Positions 18,082-26,302 of a stretch of DNA of 64,000 nucleotides are shown in pieces. The notes under the pieces are model-generated. The model saw only the letters and a program-made list of their open reading frames with translations. It was not told where the DNA came from and made no database searches. The position numbers were made by a program, and so were the translations under genes. Origin of the DNA: an uncultured Coriobacteriaceae bacterium (lineage in GTDB: Bacteria; Actinomycetota; Coriobacteriia; Coriobacteriales; Atopobiaceae); assembly GCA_902778135.1 (NCBI GenBank), contig CACYWP010000009.1, forward strand, positions 1 to 64,000, given 5' to 3'. Within the stretch, counting starts at the first letter, position 1. The number at the start of each line of letters is the position of its first letter.

Positions 18082-18179
18082 TTCGACCATCGGGGACGGT
18101 TCTCCTTGGTCGAAAACCTCTGGGCGACCGGTTCGACCATCAGGGACCCGACCGTGGAGAACCGTCCCAGACGGTCGAA
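18082..18179. repeat. Dispersed GGGACGGTTCTCC repeat, two units in inverted arrangement
   Basis: Unit 1 (18082-18114) reads TTCGACCATC-GGGGACGGTTCTCC-TTGGTCGAA; its ends are near-complementary. Unit 2 (18132-18179) carries the same core in the opposite orientation (GGAGAACCGTCCCAGACGG). Closely related units recur at 25512-25590. The core resembles REP-type elements mobilised by RAYT transposases (family knowledge); no such transposase is in this window. Confidence 0.7.
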
Positions 18180-18210
18180 TCTCGTTCGAGAGGGGTGGTC
18201 GTGATGGTGG

Positions 18211-19188
18211 CTACTCACGATGTCCCAGGACGATGGAGGCCACGCCGCACAGCAGGCCGCCGACCACCCAGGGAATCCAGAAGTAGATGCGCCAGAACGG
18301 CTCGCCATACCACGTTGCCCAGAGCATCAGCGGCAGGGCGACGGCCGTTGCCAGCAGCATGATGACGCCACAGGCAGCTCCCACACGCTTGGATGCGCGA
18401 ACCTTGGCCAACACCCTCGCTGCACGATCCTCGCCGACGATGCCCGCGATCTCCTCCTCCGAGAGGTCCTCCAGGGCTTCGACGTTGTAGGCCTCCACAT
18501 CCAAGCGGCTATCCAACACGCCTGCATGCACGATAACGGTCACACCAGCCGCAACGCCCACAAAGAAGAGGAACATGAGCGGCCCCATCAGCCCCACCTG
18601 GTCGGCGAAGGCCCCAAAGACGAAAGATGCCAGGATGAGGCCGACGCCCACCGCGATCCGCACGCCAAAGGCTCGCTTCTCGGAGACGCGCTGCTCGCCT
18701 GTATAGAAGTCCGCCACATACGGGTGGGCCTTCTGGAAGGCGGTGTGCTCGAGCGCCGATGGGATGACGAACAGGAGTCCCGCAGCGACACAGCCGAAGA
18801 ACCCCAGGGCCGATGGCCCGTCCCCGAACAACTCGTCGAGGGTGGAGCCAGCCGCAATCCCCAGGACGCACAGGCCCACGCCAATCGCCAGGCGCTTGGC
18901 ATAGGTGCGCCAGTGATCGTCATACCCGATCACATCTTCGGCGAGCGCGGCCGACGGCACTGCAAGCTGGGGCTCGGGCGCACGTGCGGTGAGGTCCCCC
19001 TGGACCAGCTCGTCGAGCGTGCAGTCAAAGATCTGGCAGAGCTTGAGCAGCTTGTCCATCTCGGGATAGGCCTTCTCGGCCTCCCACTTGGTCACCGACT
19101 GGCGGCTCACGCCGACCATCATCGCGAGCTGCTCTTGGGTCATGTTGCGCGTCGCGCGCAGGTGCTGAAGGTTGTCACGGAAGCTCAT
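18211..19188 (-). CDS. XRE regulator fused to a multi-helix membrane domain
   Basis: 325 residues from ATG 19188, which has an agagagga site; the open frame extends further but without a plausible start. Residues 1-65 are a Cro/C1 helix-turn-helix ('LRATRNMTQEQLAMMVGVSR', 'QSVTKWEAEKAYPEMDKLLK'). The rest holds about six hydrophobic helices, with a soluble loop containing 'EDLSEEEIAGIVGEDRAARV'. Such HTH-membrane fusions are common in Firmicutes and Coriobacteria and may sense membrane state. Neighbouring repeats and hairpin suggest it is transcribed alone. Confidence 0.8.
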   Translation of the reverse strand: MSFRDNLQHLRATRNMTQEQLAMMVGVSRQSVTKWEAEKAYPEMDKLLKLCQIFDCTLDELVQGDLTARAPEPQLAVPSAALAEDVIGYDDHWRTYAKRLAIGVGLCVLGIAAGSTLDELFGDGPSALGFFGCVAAGLLFVIPSALEHTAFQKAHPYVADFYTGEQRVSEKRAFGVRIAVGVGLILASFVFGAFADQVGLMGPLMFLFFVGVAAGVTVIVHAGVLDSRLDVEAYNVEALEDLSEEEIAGIVGEDRAARVLAKVRASKRVGAACGVIMLLATAVALPLMLWATWYGEPFWRIYFWIPWVVGGLLCGVASIVLGHRE

Positions 19189-19355
19189 GGTTCGGTCCTC
19201 TCTGGATGCGTCAACACTTGTTGCCGGCACATCTGAGACTAGGGTAGCGCAGATTGCCTGACCACCAATCCTGGGCTGCATTTTGGCACCCAGAGGTTGC
19301 AACCAGCAGTTGCAACCGCAGGTCAGAGGCCTGACAACCAAGAATCGCCTTCCGG

Positions 19356-19395
19356 AAGAAGAAAAGGGGGCGACTCCAGGCATGGGAGCCGCCCC
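19356..19395 (-). terminator. Intrinsic terminator of the GH32 gene
   Basis: On the minus strand a 12-bp stem with one G-T pair (GGGGCGGCTCCC, loop ATGCCT, GGAGTCGCCCCC) is followed directly by TTTTCTTCTT. It lies 28 bases past the GH32 stop and is the best intrinsic terminator in the window. Confidence 0.8.
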
Positions 19396-19422
19396 ACGGT
19401 TCGGTCGCTTCCTGCGCGACGC

Positions 19423-20850
19423 CTACATGTCGTGCGAGTCGACGAAGGCATCGGCCATGGCGTCCTCCATCGGGTACATGACGGCACCCTCGCTGCGGAA
19501 GCCCGCCTCCACCTTCAGCATGTCGGCCGTCGGGAACCAACGCGTGGAGAAGACCGTCTCGCCACCGTTGGCGTAGATCTCGATGGCGGAGGTGTCCACC
19601 AGCACGCGAAGGTCGTCGAGATGGTCCAAGGGTACCTGGCGGTCGATGCGACCACCCGACACCTTCGCGTCGGAGAAGCTGATCTCGAGCTTCTTTCCCG
19701 TGTACGCGATCTCGATGGCGTCGTCGTCCAGGACCAATGCGCCGACGCCCTCGATGCCCGTCAGCACGATGTCGGCACGATGCTCGTCGATGGCGATGTG
19801 GCGGCTCGCATGCAGGGGGATGGCCTCGCCGCGTGCCGCCTCGATCTCGGAGACGGGGTTCTGGCGCAGCAGCCCGTTGGCACCGATGGTCAGCACACGC
19901 GGGACGGTCAGGCAGTGGGCCCAACGCAGCCCGTCGGGACTGCTGGTGCGGTTCTCCTCGAAGGTACCCATCCATCCGATGAGGATGGTACGACCGGATT
20001 CGTCGACGAAGACCTGCGGCGCGTAGAAGTCGTATCCCAGGTCCCATTCGACGAAGGTCCCCTCGTCGACCAGCAGGGTGTCGAGGATGCTGCCCTCCAG
20101 CGGGAAGTAGCCCGCCTGCCAGAGGTTCTGCCAGCGGTCCACCTCGTCGGGCAGGCCCTGCGGGCAGACAGCCAGGAAGTCGTGACCGTCGATCTGCACG
20201 ATATTGGGGCACTCCCACATGTAGCCAAAGGGGTTCTGGGAGTAGACCTGCGACTTGATGCGCCACGTCACGCCGTCGTCGGAGCCGTAGAGCAGCACCA
20301 TGCCCTGGTCGTTCTGGTCGCGCGCGCCTAGCAGCATCCACAGGCGCCCGTCCTGCTCCCAGACCTTGGGGTCGCGGACATGCAGCGTGCAGACGTTCGG
20401 GTAGTCGGAGTTGCGCAGCAGGACGTGCTTCTCGGAGAAGGTCTCGCCATCCTCGCTGGTCACGAGGATCTCGTTTGCCTCGCGTCCCGTGTGGACGAAG
20501 TCCATGTTGGCCTCGGGGTCGTCCTTGTACACGACGTTGCCGGTGTAGTAGAGGCACATCAGGTCTCCCCCATCGGACGCCGCGCCCTTGCGGACGAGGG
20601 CCGATCCGGAGTAGACGCCGTTGCGGTCCTCCTTGATGTCGGTGACCAGGGACGTGCCGCAGTCCTTCCAATGCAGCAGGTCGAGGCTGGCGAAGTGACG
20701 CCAATACTTGGTGTCGATCTGGGGCCACATGGGATTGAACTGGAAGAAGGCGTGGTAGACGCCACGGAACTGGCAGAGGCCATTGGGGTCGTTGAGCCAG
20801 CCCGCCTTGGGGGCGATATGGAATCCGAGGCGATACCTGTCATGGGACAT
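19423..20850 (-). CDS. scrB: Glycoside hydrolase family 32 (sucrose-6-phosphate hydrolase / fructosidase)
   Basis: 475 residues, no signal peptide, so intracellular. GH32 markers are in order: 'GWLNDPNGLCQF' with nucleophile Asp21, 'FNPMWP', 'VYSGSALV', 'VRDPKVW' with the transition-state Asp, and 'WECPNI' with the acid/base Glu; a C-terminal beta-sandwich follows. Intracellular GH32 enzymes usually cleave sucrose-6-phosphate or short fructans. No PTS permease, fructokinase or LacI regulator is adjacent, so the gene is an orphan here. The ATG follows an aaggag site. Confidence 0.9.
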   Translation of the reverse strand: MSHDRYRLGFHIAPKAGWLNDPNGLCQFRGVYHAFFQFNPMWPQIDTKYWRHFASLDLLHWKDCGTSLVTDIKEDRNGVYSGSALVRKGAASDGGDLMCLYYTGNVVYKDDPEANMDFVHTGREANEILVTSEDGETFSEKHVLLRNSDYPNVCTLHVRDPKVWEQDGRLWMLLGARDQNDQGMVLLYGSDDGVTWRIKSQVYSQNPFGYMWECPNIVQIDGHDFLAVCPQGLPDEVDRWQNLWQAGYFPLEGSILDTLLVDEGTFVEWDLGYDFYAPQVFVDESGRTILIGWMGTFEENRTSSPDGLRWAHCLTVPRVLTIGANGLLRQNPVSEIEAARGEAIPLHASRHIAIDEHRADIVLTGIEGVGALVLDDDAIEIAYTGKKLEISFSDAKVSGGRIDRQVPLDHLDDLRVLVDTSAIEIYANGGETVFSTRWFPTADMLKVEAGFRSEGAVMYPMEDAMADAFVDSHDM

Positions 20851-21031
20851 GTGCGTGATGCTCCTTGTACGAAGGGCGGTTATGGAATGCCGCGCGTTGT
20901 CCGTCGCGCGGTTCTAAGGTTTATAGCATGACCAATCCGCACTGGGATGCCCTTCGCCGACTGTCGGCTCGGTTGATGAAACCTCCACAAGCGGCTGCAG
21001 CACCGACCTCGGGCAGCGCGCGGCCAGCCGC

Positions 21032-21061
21032 AAAAGGCCCCATGGCCTCGAGCCATGGGGC
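21032..21061 (-). terminator. Intrinsic terminator of the murT-like gene
   Basis: On the minus strand a 10-bp perfect stem (GCCCCATGGC / GCCATGGGGC, 5-base loop) is followed by CTTTTGCGG, 37 bases past the murT stop. This shows the murT transcript ends without a gatD gene. Confidence 0.75.
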
Positions 21062-21097
21062 AGGCAGTCTTGCGATTGCGTGGGTGCCCGCCGTGGA

Positions 21098-22465
21098 CTA
21101 CTCGGACCAGTAGTCGACCGGCTGGTAGCTCTTGACCAGCTCGAGACGCAGGGCCTCGATGGTGGAGCAGTTGGCGATGACGTTGACCGGCTGCTTGATG
21201 GCGGCGATATCGCTGACGAGGGCCGCGTAGCTCTTCTGGACGCGGATGTTGCCCTCCGGCACGCCCGCGCGCAGCAGACGGTCGCGCATGTCCTCGTATT
21301 TCGGCCCACCGACGATGACCTGCGTGTTTGCGTTGACGATCTTCTCCCAGCGCACGTCCTGGATCCAGTCCGTGGTGATGCCGTCCATGATCTCGGCCCC
21401 CAGCAGGCACACCAGGTTGTCGGGCAGCTCGCCCTCGGAGACGAGCATGTTGATGAGCTGGTTGCATCCCGCGGTGTTCTTCATGAGGAGCAGGCGCGTC
21501 AGCGTGCCGTCGATGTCGAAGACCTCGAAGCGGTGCGCCGCATGCGTGAAGCGGGCCAGTGCCTTGAAGACGTCCTCCTCGGGCATGCCCGTCGCCAGAA
21601 GGCCGGCGACGGCAGCGACGGCGTTGTAGACGTCGTACCCCGCGCGGATGTTTGCCTCGACCACATGCTCCACGCCGTTGATGCGCAGGGTGAGCGTGCA
21701 GCTCTTCTCGCGCCTGTCCTCGATTCTGGTGCAGGCGATGTCGGGCCTATGGTGCCTGCGTCCGCAGTTGGGGCAGGCGTACTCGCCGAGGTGCGCGAAG
21801 GTGCGGTGGGAGAACTCCAGCGGGGCATCGCAGTCGATGCACGAGACCGAATCGTCATAGTCGGCAATGCCCTCGTCGTACACAGGGCATTCGACGCCAA
21901 ACCAGATGACCTCGTTGTCGACGACGTCGGCGATGGATGCGGTCACCTGGCAGTCCGCGTTCAGCACGAGCTTGGTCTGCGGCGAGCTCTGGGCCGCCTT
22001 GATGATGTAGTCGCGCGCCGTGGTCCAGCTGGTGTAACGGTCGACCTGGTCGCGATAGAGGTTGGTCACGACCATGACCTGCGGATGCATGGCAGGCAGG
22101 ATAGTCTTGGACGAGCCCTCATCGCACTCGATGACGGCCCAGTCGCTCTTGCGCCTGCCGCCCACGGAGCTGTCGAGGCACAACGTCGTGGCGATTCCCT
22201 GCTCCAGGTTGGTCGACGAGGGGTCATAGGCAGCCGTGCCATAGGTGTTGATGACAGCCTGCTGCACGATGTGGGTGGTAGTCGTCTTGCCGTTGGTACC
22301 CGTGATGGTAATGGTCTTGTGTCCGGCAGAGAGCTCATCGATGACCTTGGGGTCGATGACGAGGGCGATCTTGCCGGGCAACGCCCGGGCCGTGCGACCA
22401 AGCATGCGCATGATCTTGTGGCTAGCCTTGCAGGCGGCGATAGCCGCGCTCATTCTGATGGACAT
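21098..22465 (-). CDS. murT: MurT-like Mur ligase (lipid II amidation, ATPase subunit)
   Basis: 455 residues. The central Mur ligase P-loop is 'ITITGTNGKTTTTHIV'. A zinc ribbon, with cysteines in 'CIDCD' and 'YACPNCGRRHHRPD', is inserted in the central domain and is diagnostic of MurT. The C-terminal domain ends with the 'GITTDWIQDVRWE' segment, where MurT proteins place the Asp that completes the GatD triad. MurT-GatD amidates the D-Glu of lipid II. MurT is normally followed by gatD; here a terminator follows and no gatD is in the window. Confidence 0.88.
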   Translation of the reverse strand: MSIRMSAAIAACKASHKIMRMLGRTARALPGKIALVIDPKVIDELSAGHKTITITGTNGKTTTTHIVQQAVINTYGTAAYDPSSTNLEQGIATTLCLDSSVGGRRKSDWAVIECDEGSSKTILPAMHPQVMVVTNLYRDQVDRYTSWTTARDYIIKAAQSSPQTKLVLNADCQVTASIADVVDNEVIWFGVECPVYDEGIADYDDSVSCIDCDAPLEFSHRTFAHLGEYACPNCGRRHHRPDIACTRIEDRREKSCTLTLRINGVEHVVEANIRAGYDVYNAVAAVAGLLATGMPEEDVFKALARFTHAAHRFEVFDIDGTLTRLLLMKNTAGCNQLINMLVSEGELPDNLVCLLGAEIMDGITTDWIQDVRWEKIVNANTQVIVGGPKYEDMRDRLLRAGVPEGNIRVQKSYAALVSDIAAIKQPVNVIANCSTIEALRLELVKSYQPVDYWSE

Positions 22466-22714
22466 GACCTGGCCTCCTCGCGTAGCTGCAGGCAGCTACG
22501 ATGTGTCGTGTGTATCCGCGTGCGAGAGTCAACGCAAGATAGTATAGGTCGTATCTTTTGCCCCGCGCGGCGCAACCTCGGGCACATGGCGGATTGTCGC
22601 AAGTGCTAGAGTTTTGAACGAACTGTGAAGGCAGTCCGATTGACAGAGGTGAGCTTGACCTCGATCAGACGGATATGTATATTAATTATTCGCGCACACG
22701 ATGCGCCCAGACAT

Positions 22715-22791
22715 TGCGGGGTGGAGCAGTCTGGTAGCTCGCCGGGCTCATAACCCGGAGGTCGTAGGTTCAAATCCTGCCCCCGCGACCA
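22715..22791 (+). tRNA. Initiator tRNA-fMet (anticodon CAT)
   Basis: 77 bases with CCA encoded. Stems: acceptor TGCGGGG/CCCCGCG, D arm GAGC/GCTC, anticodon stem CCGGG/CCCGG around loop CTCATAA, T stem GTAGG/CCTGC. Three consecutive G-C pairs (GGG/CCC) in the anticodon stem and the A11-U24 pair are initiator hallmarks. The 1-72 pair reads T-G, not Watson-Crick, as expected for an initiator. Its 3' half is duplicated at 25432-25511, marking an integration site. Confidence 0.95.
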
Positions 22792-22826
22792 AATTCTCGC
22801 AGGCCCTCCGGGGCCTGTTTTCATAT
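22747..22826. repeat. Left attachment repeat (80 bp, perfect)
   Basis: The 80 bases from the first base of the anticodon loop (CTCATAA) through the tRNA 3' end, its terminator hairpin and the following tgttttcatat recur without mismatch at 25432-25511. Base 22746 versus 25431 and base 22827 versus 25512 differ, so the limits are exact. Tyrosine-recombinase elements often cross over in the anticodon loop (family knowledge). Confidence 0.9.
22801..22820 (+). terminator. tRNA-fMet terminator hairpin
   Basis: A 6-bp stem AGGCCC/GGGCCT with a TCCG tetraloop is followed by gtttt, 9 bases after the tRNA. It is part of the attachment repeat, so a second copy lies at 25486-25505. Confidence 0.75.
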
Positions 22827-23120
22827 ACATATGAGCCGCACACTGGCATACTTCTCACCCGGTAATAACTGTGCCACGCGAGATCATGATCGACTTGCCG
22901 CACGCCAAGGCGTCATCAAAGCGAGAGGCACCCTCCTCAATAACGAGTTCCCCAAGCGTGAAATTGAGGGCAAAGACACGTGAGGTATCGCTCCTTTGAC
23001 CAATCCTTAGACCACCCAAAGCGTATGTGCCTCACTCGCTTGTAAGTTGAACTGAGCAAACGGTAAGATGGAAAGCGCTTCTACGATGAAGCTTCGCCGC
23101 CCCGCGAAAGGACACCAGCC
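22827..23120. other. Island left flank without a clear gene
   Basis: Nothing definite is coded here. On the minus strand a ~58-codon open stretch (23031 down to a stop at 22855) contains 'FTLGELVIEEGASRFDDALA' and could be the tail of a lost gene; it has no start codon with a ribosome site. The leader of the surface-protein gene (aaagga at ~23107) closes the stretch. Confidence 0.3.
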
Positions 23121-24851
23121 ATGGCACGTGCCAACGATTCGCTTCACGTCCACTTCTCCATCTCCATGGGGAAGGCGCTTGCCCTGCTTGTCACTTTGGT
23201 CCTCTTCGTAGCCCACACGCCCACCACGGCATACGCTGCCGGAGAAATCAACGACTACCTAGATTTGAAGCAGGCGTGTCAGAATGGTGGCTCATATGTC
23301 CTGAACACCGACATCACATACGACGCTTCAGATCCAGACTGCGGAGTAGACCCGGATTACCCTAGTTCGGGCTATCCCGCCTATCCTCTTATTACAGGAG
23401 TCAGCAGCGTCATCATCGACCTCAATGGCCACACCATCGATGCAAACAACGCAACGAATGCATTCTGTGTTGACGATGGCAGTCCTGCTGTCGACACGAG
23501 CTTCACCATCACGGGAAACGGAGTAGTGACAGGCGCCCGTGCTTCAGGCATATGTGTCTTTGGCAATCAATCAGCCTTCACCCTAGAGGGTGGCACCGTC
23601 ACGGGAAACGATACGGGCGTGTTTACCAATGGCGGCAACATCTTCGTCAGCGGTGGATGCATCACAGATAATGCTCAGCATGGCATAAGAATCCTCAGCA
23701 ATTCGTCGTATAAGGCTTCGCTTAGCCTTCGGGGTAACCCAACGTTTTCGGACAATGGATTCAGCGATATTCTCCTGATAGCGGATAACAATTCGGATAC
23801 CAAGCCCATTACCATCTACGACAGTTTTGCTAAGCCCGCTTCTCCCATCACGGTGAACAACGCGATAGGTGGCGTGGTCAAACCGGGAGTCTTCACAACT
23901 GGCTTCAAGACCTACTGCGAGGGCGAGCCCACCGAGTATTTCGAGAGCCATTCCAATGCTTACTCAGTCGTGTGGGAAGGCGATGAGGCGGCTCTCATAG
24001 AGAATTACGCGATCAAGTTTGTCGACAGCGACGGAACCGTGCTCAAGGATGAGGTCAGATACCCCAAGGGTACCAAGAGCGACGACATTGAGAAGCCTGC
24101 CGATCCCACCAAGGCGGACGACGCGCAGTACACCTACGCCTTTGCCGGGTGGTCGCCCGCCATCGGCGACGTGACCACGAACGCCACCTATACGGCCACG
24201 TACACCCCAACACTCAGAAAGTATCCCGTCACGTTTGTCGACGAGGACGGCACAACCGTACTCAAGGGAGCGACCGAGTACGAATACGGCACTACGGCGG
24301 ATAAAATCGTAAGGCCTGCCGACCCCACCAAGGCGGACGACAAGGATTACACTTATGCTTTTGCCGGCTGGTCGCCTGCGGTCGCCGACGTTACGGGAGA
24401 AGCCACCTATAAGGCAACCTACACGGCAACGCCCATTCCAAAGGGCACGCTGACATTTGATTTGGACGGCGGCACGTTGGGCGGCAAAACGGGCGCCATC
24501 ACCATCGTGGCCAACGTGGGCGAAACGATCAAGCTGCCCGGTGCACCCACCAAGAGCGGCTACACCTTCAAGTGCTGGAAAGGTTCGGAGTACGCAGCAG
24601 GCGCAGACTACAAGGTAGAAGGTGACCACAAGTTCACCGCTGAGTGGACCAAAAGCAGCCAACCGGCTCAGCCTTCAAAGAGCAGCCCTAAGACGAAAGC
24701 CTCTACCAGCACCGAGAGCAGCAAAGCATCTCTGCCCAAAACGGACGATCCTCTGGCAAGCACTTTCCCCTTCGCCCTTGCAGCTGCCTTCTTGTCACTT
24801 GCGGCGTTCATCTTTGCAGGGCTCGTACGTCAAGGGCACAGTGAGGGATAA
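23121..24851 (+). CDS. LPxTG-anchored beta-helix surface protein
   Basis: 576 residues. A Sec signal peptide (hydrophobic ~16-35, cleavage near 'TAYAAG') leads into ~230 residues of right-handed beta-helix pattern ('IIDLNGHTIDAN', 'TITGNGVVTG', 'FTLEGGTVTGN'). Two ~70-residue repeats follow with near-identical ends ('PADPTKADD', 'YTYAFAGWSPA'), of the InlB-B/MucBP kind, and then one Listeria-Bacteroides-type repeat ('FDLDGGTLGGKTG'). A Ser/Lys/Thr-rich stalk, the sortase motif LPKTDD, a hydrophobic helix and a short basic/polar tail end it. Likely an adhesin brought in with the island. Codon use is less GC-biased than in neighbours. Confidence 0.88.
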   Translation: MARANDSLHVHFSISMGKALALLVTLVLFVAHTPTTAYAAGEINDYLDLKQACQNGGSYVLNTDITYDASDPDCGVDPDYPSSGYPAYPLITGVSSVIIDLNGHTIDANNATNAFCVDDGSPAVDTSFTITGNGVVTGARASGICVFGNQSAFTLEGGTVTGNDTGVFTNGGNIFVSGGCITDNAQHGIRILSNSSYKASLSLRGNPTFSDNGFSDILLIADNNSDTKPITIYDSFAKPASPITVNNAIGGVVKPGVFTTGFKTYCEGEPTEYFESHSNAYSVVWEGDEAALIENYAIKFVDSDGTVLKDEVRYPKGTKSDDIEKPADPTKADDAQYTYAFAGWSPAIGDVTTNATYTATYTPTLRKYPVTFVDEDGTTVLKGATEYEYGTTADKIVRPADPTKADDKDYTYAFAGWSPAVADVTGEATYKATYTATPIPKGTLTFDLDGGTLGGKTGAITIVANVGETIKLPGAPTKSGYTFKCWKGSEYAAGADYKVEGDHKFTAEWTKSSQPAQPSKSSPKTKASTSTESSKASLPKTDDPLASTFPFALAAAFLSLAAFIFAGLVRQGHSEG

Positions 24852-24887
24852 GCTCGGCTGCGGAGTATCCGCAAAGACCTCTCCACA

Positions 24888-25224
24888 TCAGCCAGTGACA
24901 GCCTGATTCGCCACCTTTATAGCGCTCAGGCAGCGTACTCTTACGACGCGATTATCGTCGGTCTCCGCGATTGTCTGCAGAAGCCCGAGGAAGGGCTCCA
25001 CGAACTCCGGCTTGCGCTTGCCGAGGACGCGGAGCATCTCGGGGGCTTTCATTCGCACCCCCTCATCTACGTCGTGCAGAAGCCTCTCGAACACCGGCAG
25101 GTGCTGTCCGTATATATCGGGAGTGCTTGTGGCCATGTTCTCTGACGCCCAGACAAAGCTCAACCTGACCCCCGCATCCTCGTCGGAGGCAAGGCGGAAC
25201 AGGCCTGTCCAAAAGGGTTCGATT
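24888..25224 (-). pseudogene. HEAT-repeat protein fragment
   Basis: Roughly 110 codons encode at least three HEAT helical hairpins: 'LASDEDAGVRLSFVWASENM', 'FERLLHDVDEGVRMKAPEML', 'DNRVVRVRCLSAI'. There is no ATG with a ribosome site at the 5' side (the frame meets a stop near 25225) and the repeat array begins mid-unit, so this is the C-terminal remnant of a longer gene, possibly of AlkD/PBS-lyase HEAT type. A shorter ORF from TTG 25163 could still be translated. Confidence 0.6.
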
Positions 25225-25431
25225 GCCGGTGGTCAGCTCGCCCGATTCTGCCGAGGGCTTTTGCAGGTCAAAGCGGCCGTGTCTCCTTTCGCTGGTGGAG
25301 ACAAATTGGAGACGTTCGGCGAAAAACCAGTGTCATCCAACGTCACCCAACGGAACCGACGTCATCAAGAAACGACTGTTCAAAGCACTAATGGCTACTA
25401 GTGACGAACAGTGTCGGGTCACAGGACTGCC

Positions 25432-25511
25432 CTCATAACCCGGAGGTCGTAGGTTCAAATCCTGCCCCCGCGACCAAATTCTCGCAGGCCCTCCGGGGCC
25501 TGTTTTCATAT
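25432..25511. repeat. Right attachment repeat (80 bp, perfect copy of 22747-22826)
   Basis: Identical to the left repeat over all 80 bases: anticodon loop, 3' half of the tRNA-fMet and terminator. The sequence before it (cacaggactgc) does not form the 5' half of a tRNA, so this copy is not a functional tRNA. The 25225-25431 stretch before it shows no recognisable gene. Confidence 0.9.
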
Positions 25512-25590
25512 CCGTCCATCTGGGACGGTTCTCCACGGTCGAACTCTCCCGCGGCGGTTCGTCCATCTGGGACGGTTCTCCACGGTCGAA
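25512..25590. repeat. Dispersed GGGACGGTTCTCC repeat, two direct units
   Basis: Units at 25512-25543 and 25558-25590 share the sequence CGTCCATCTGGGACGGTTCTCC followed by ACGGTCGAA. They directly abut the right attachment repeat and belong to the family seen at 18082-18179. The rest of the gap to 25697 holds nothing recognisable. Confidence 0.75.
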
Positions 25591-25697
25591 CGCGCCTGTG
25601 GCTGACAAGCCTTCCCCACCCTCCGATCTTCGCCTCGCTCGTGTCGGCATCATGAGGAACGGGCGAGGTTGTGAGGCGGGCAGAAGCTTCACCTCGT

Positions 25698-26300
25698 TCA
25701 TTTCCCCTGGGAAACCAGGAAGCCCTTTATGGTCAGCAGGGCAAAGCAGACGGTTCCGGCGTATGGCTGCCTGGACACGATGAACACCATGACGGCGACG
25801 ACCGATAGGACCATTCCCGCAACAAGGAGGCGCTTGGCCCAAGCCTGGCTATCGAGGTTGGCGGCGACCAGGCTACCAATCCCTTCCAGAACAACCGCGC
25901 AGATGATTGCCGCGAACGTGGACTTCAGCCAGGGACTGACTCCCGTCAGCTCGAACAGGGCAACCGTGGCGGTGGAGTCCGCACCGTCCCCGAAGGCGGG
26001 GATGAGCAGCAGTATGGCAAGGAACGCGTCGAGCGCACCGCAGATGAGCGAGCGGTACCTGTCAGCGAACGCCCTCTTCTCGTCCGCGGCCGCCTCGATG
26101 ATCTCGTCCGGGCAGATCAGCTCGTCTATCGAGACGGAGAAGAACCGTGACAGCCCCTTGAGCGAGTCTATGCTCGGGTAGCCCCTGCCGGACTCCCACT
26201 TCGACACGGCCGTCCTCGAGACGTAGAGGGCCTCGGCGAGCTCCTCCTGCGTGAGCGACCTCGATTTCCTCAGCCCTTGCAGCTTCTCGCTGAATTCCAT
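25698..26300 (-). CDS. XRE regulator with membrane C-terminal domain
   Basis: 200 residues from ATG 26300, which has ggagg 7 bases upstream; ATG 26306 would sit on top of that site. Residues 1-65 form a Cro/C1 helix-turn-helix ('LRKSRSLTQEELAEALYVSR', 'TAVSKWESGRGYPSIDSLKG'). The C-terminal ~110 residues have three to four membrane helices. It begins 2 bases after the PAP2 gene stop, so the two form an operon. Target unknown. Confidence 0.85.
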   Translation of the reverse strand: MEFSEKLQGLRKSRSLTQEELAEALYVSRTAVSKWESGRGYPSIDSLKGLSRFFSVSIDELICPDEIIEAAADEKRAFADRYRSLICGALDAFLAILLLIPAFGDGADSTATVALFELTGVSPWLKSTFAAIICAVVLEGIGSLVAANLDSQAWAKRLLVAGMVLSVVAVMVFIVSRQPYAGTVCFALLTIKGFLVSQGK

Positions 26301-26302
26301 CC

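Larger units (their letters stand above)
22747..25511. mobile_element. Small integrated island in the initiator tRNA gene, integrase lost
   Basis: The stretch between the two 80-bp repeats (2685 bp per unit) holds an LPxTG surface protein and a HEAT-repeat fragment. Its DNA is visibly richer in A/T-ending codons than its surroundings. The left end keeps the complete tRNA; the right copy has only the 3' half. No integrase, excisionase or replication gene remains, so this is either a decayed element or one moved by an integrase elsewhere. Confidence 0.75.

Noticed and set aside
22606..22830. Minus-strand ORF with 'WSRGQDLNLRPPGYEPGEL'
   Set aside because: It is the antisense translation of the tRNA-fMet gene, a well-known false protein; the same applies to 25333-25842 over the duplicated 3' half.
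22855..23031. Minus-strand open stretch in the island's left flank as a gene
   Set aside because: No start codon with a ribosome site and no recognised family; kept only as a possible remnant.
23121..24851. CRISPR array or tandem DNA repeats
   Set aside because: The repeats here are protein repeats ~200 bases apart with diverged DNA; no CRISPR-like spacing exists anywhere in the window.
25223..25438. Plus-strand ORF before the right attachment repeat as an integrase remnant
   Set aside because: No tyrosine-recombinase R-H-R-Y pattern or family resemblance in any frame.
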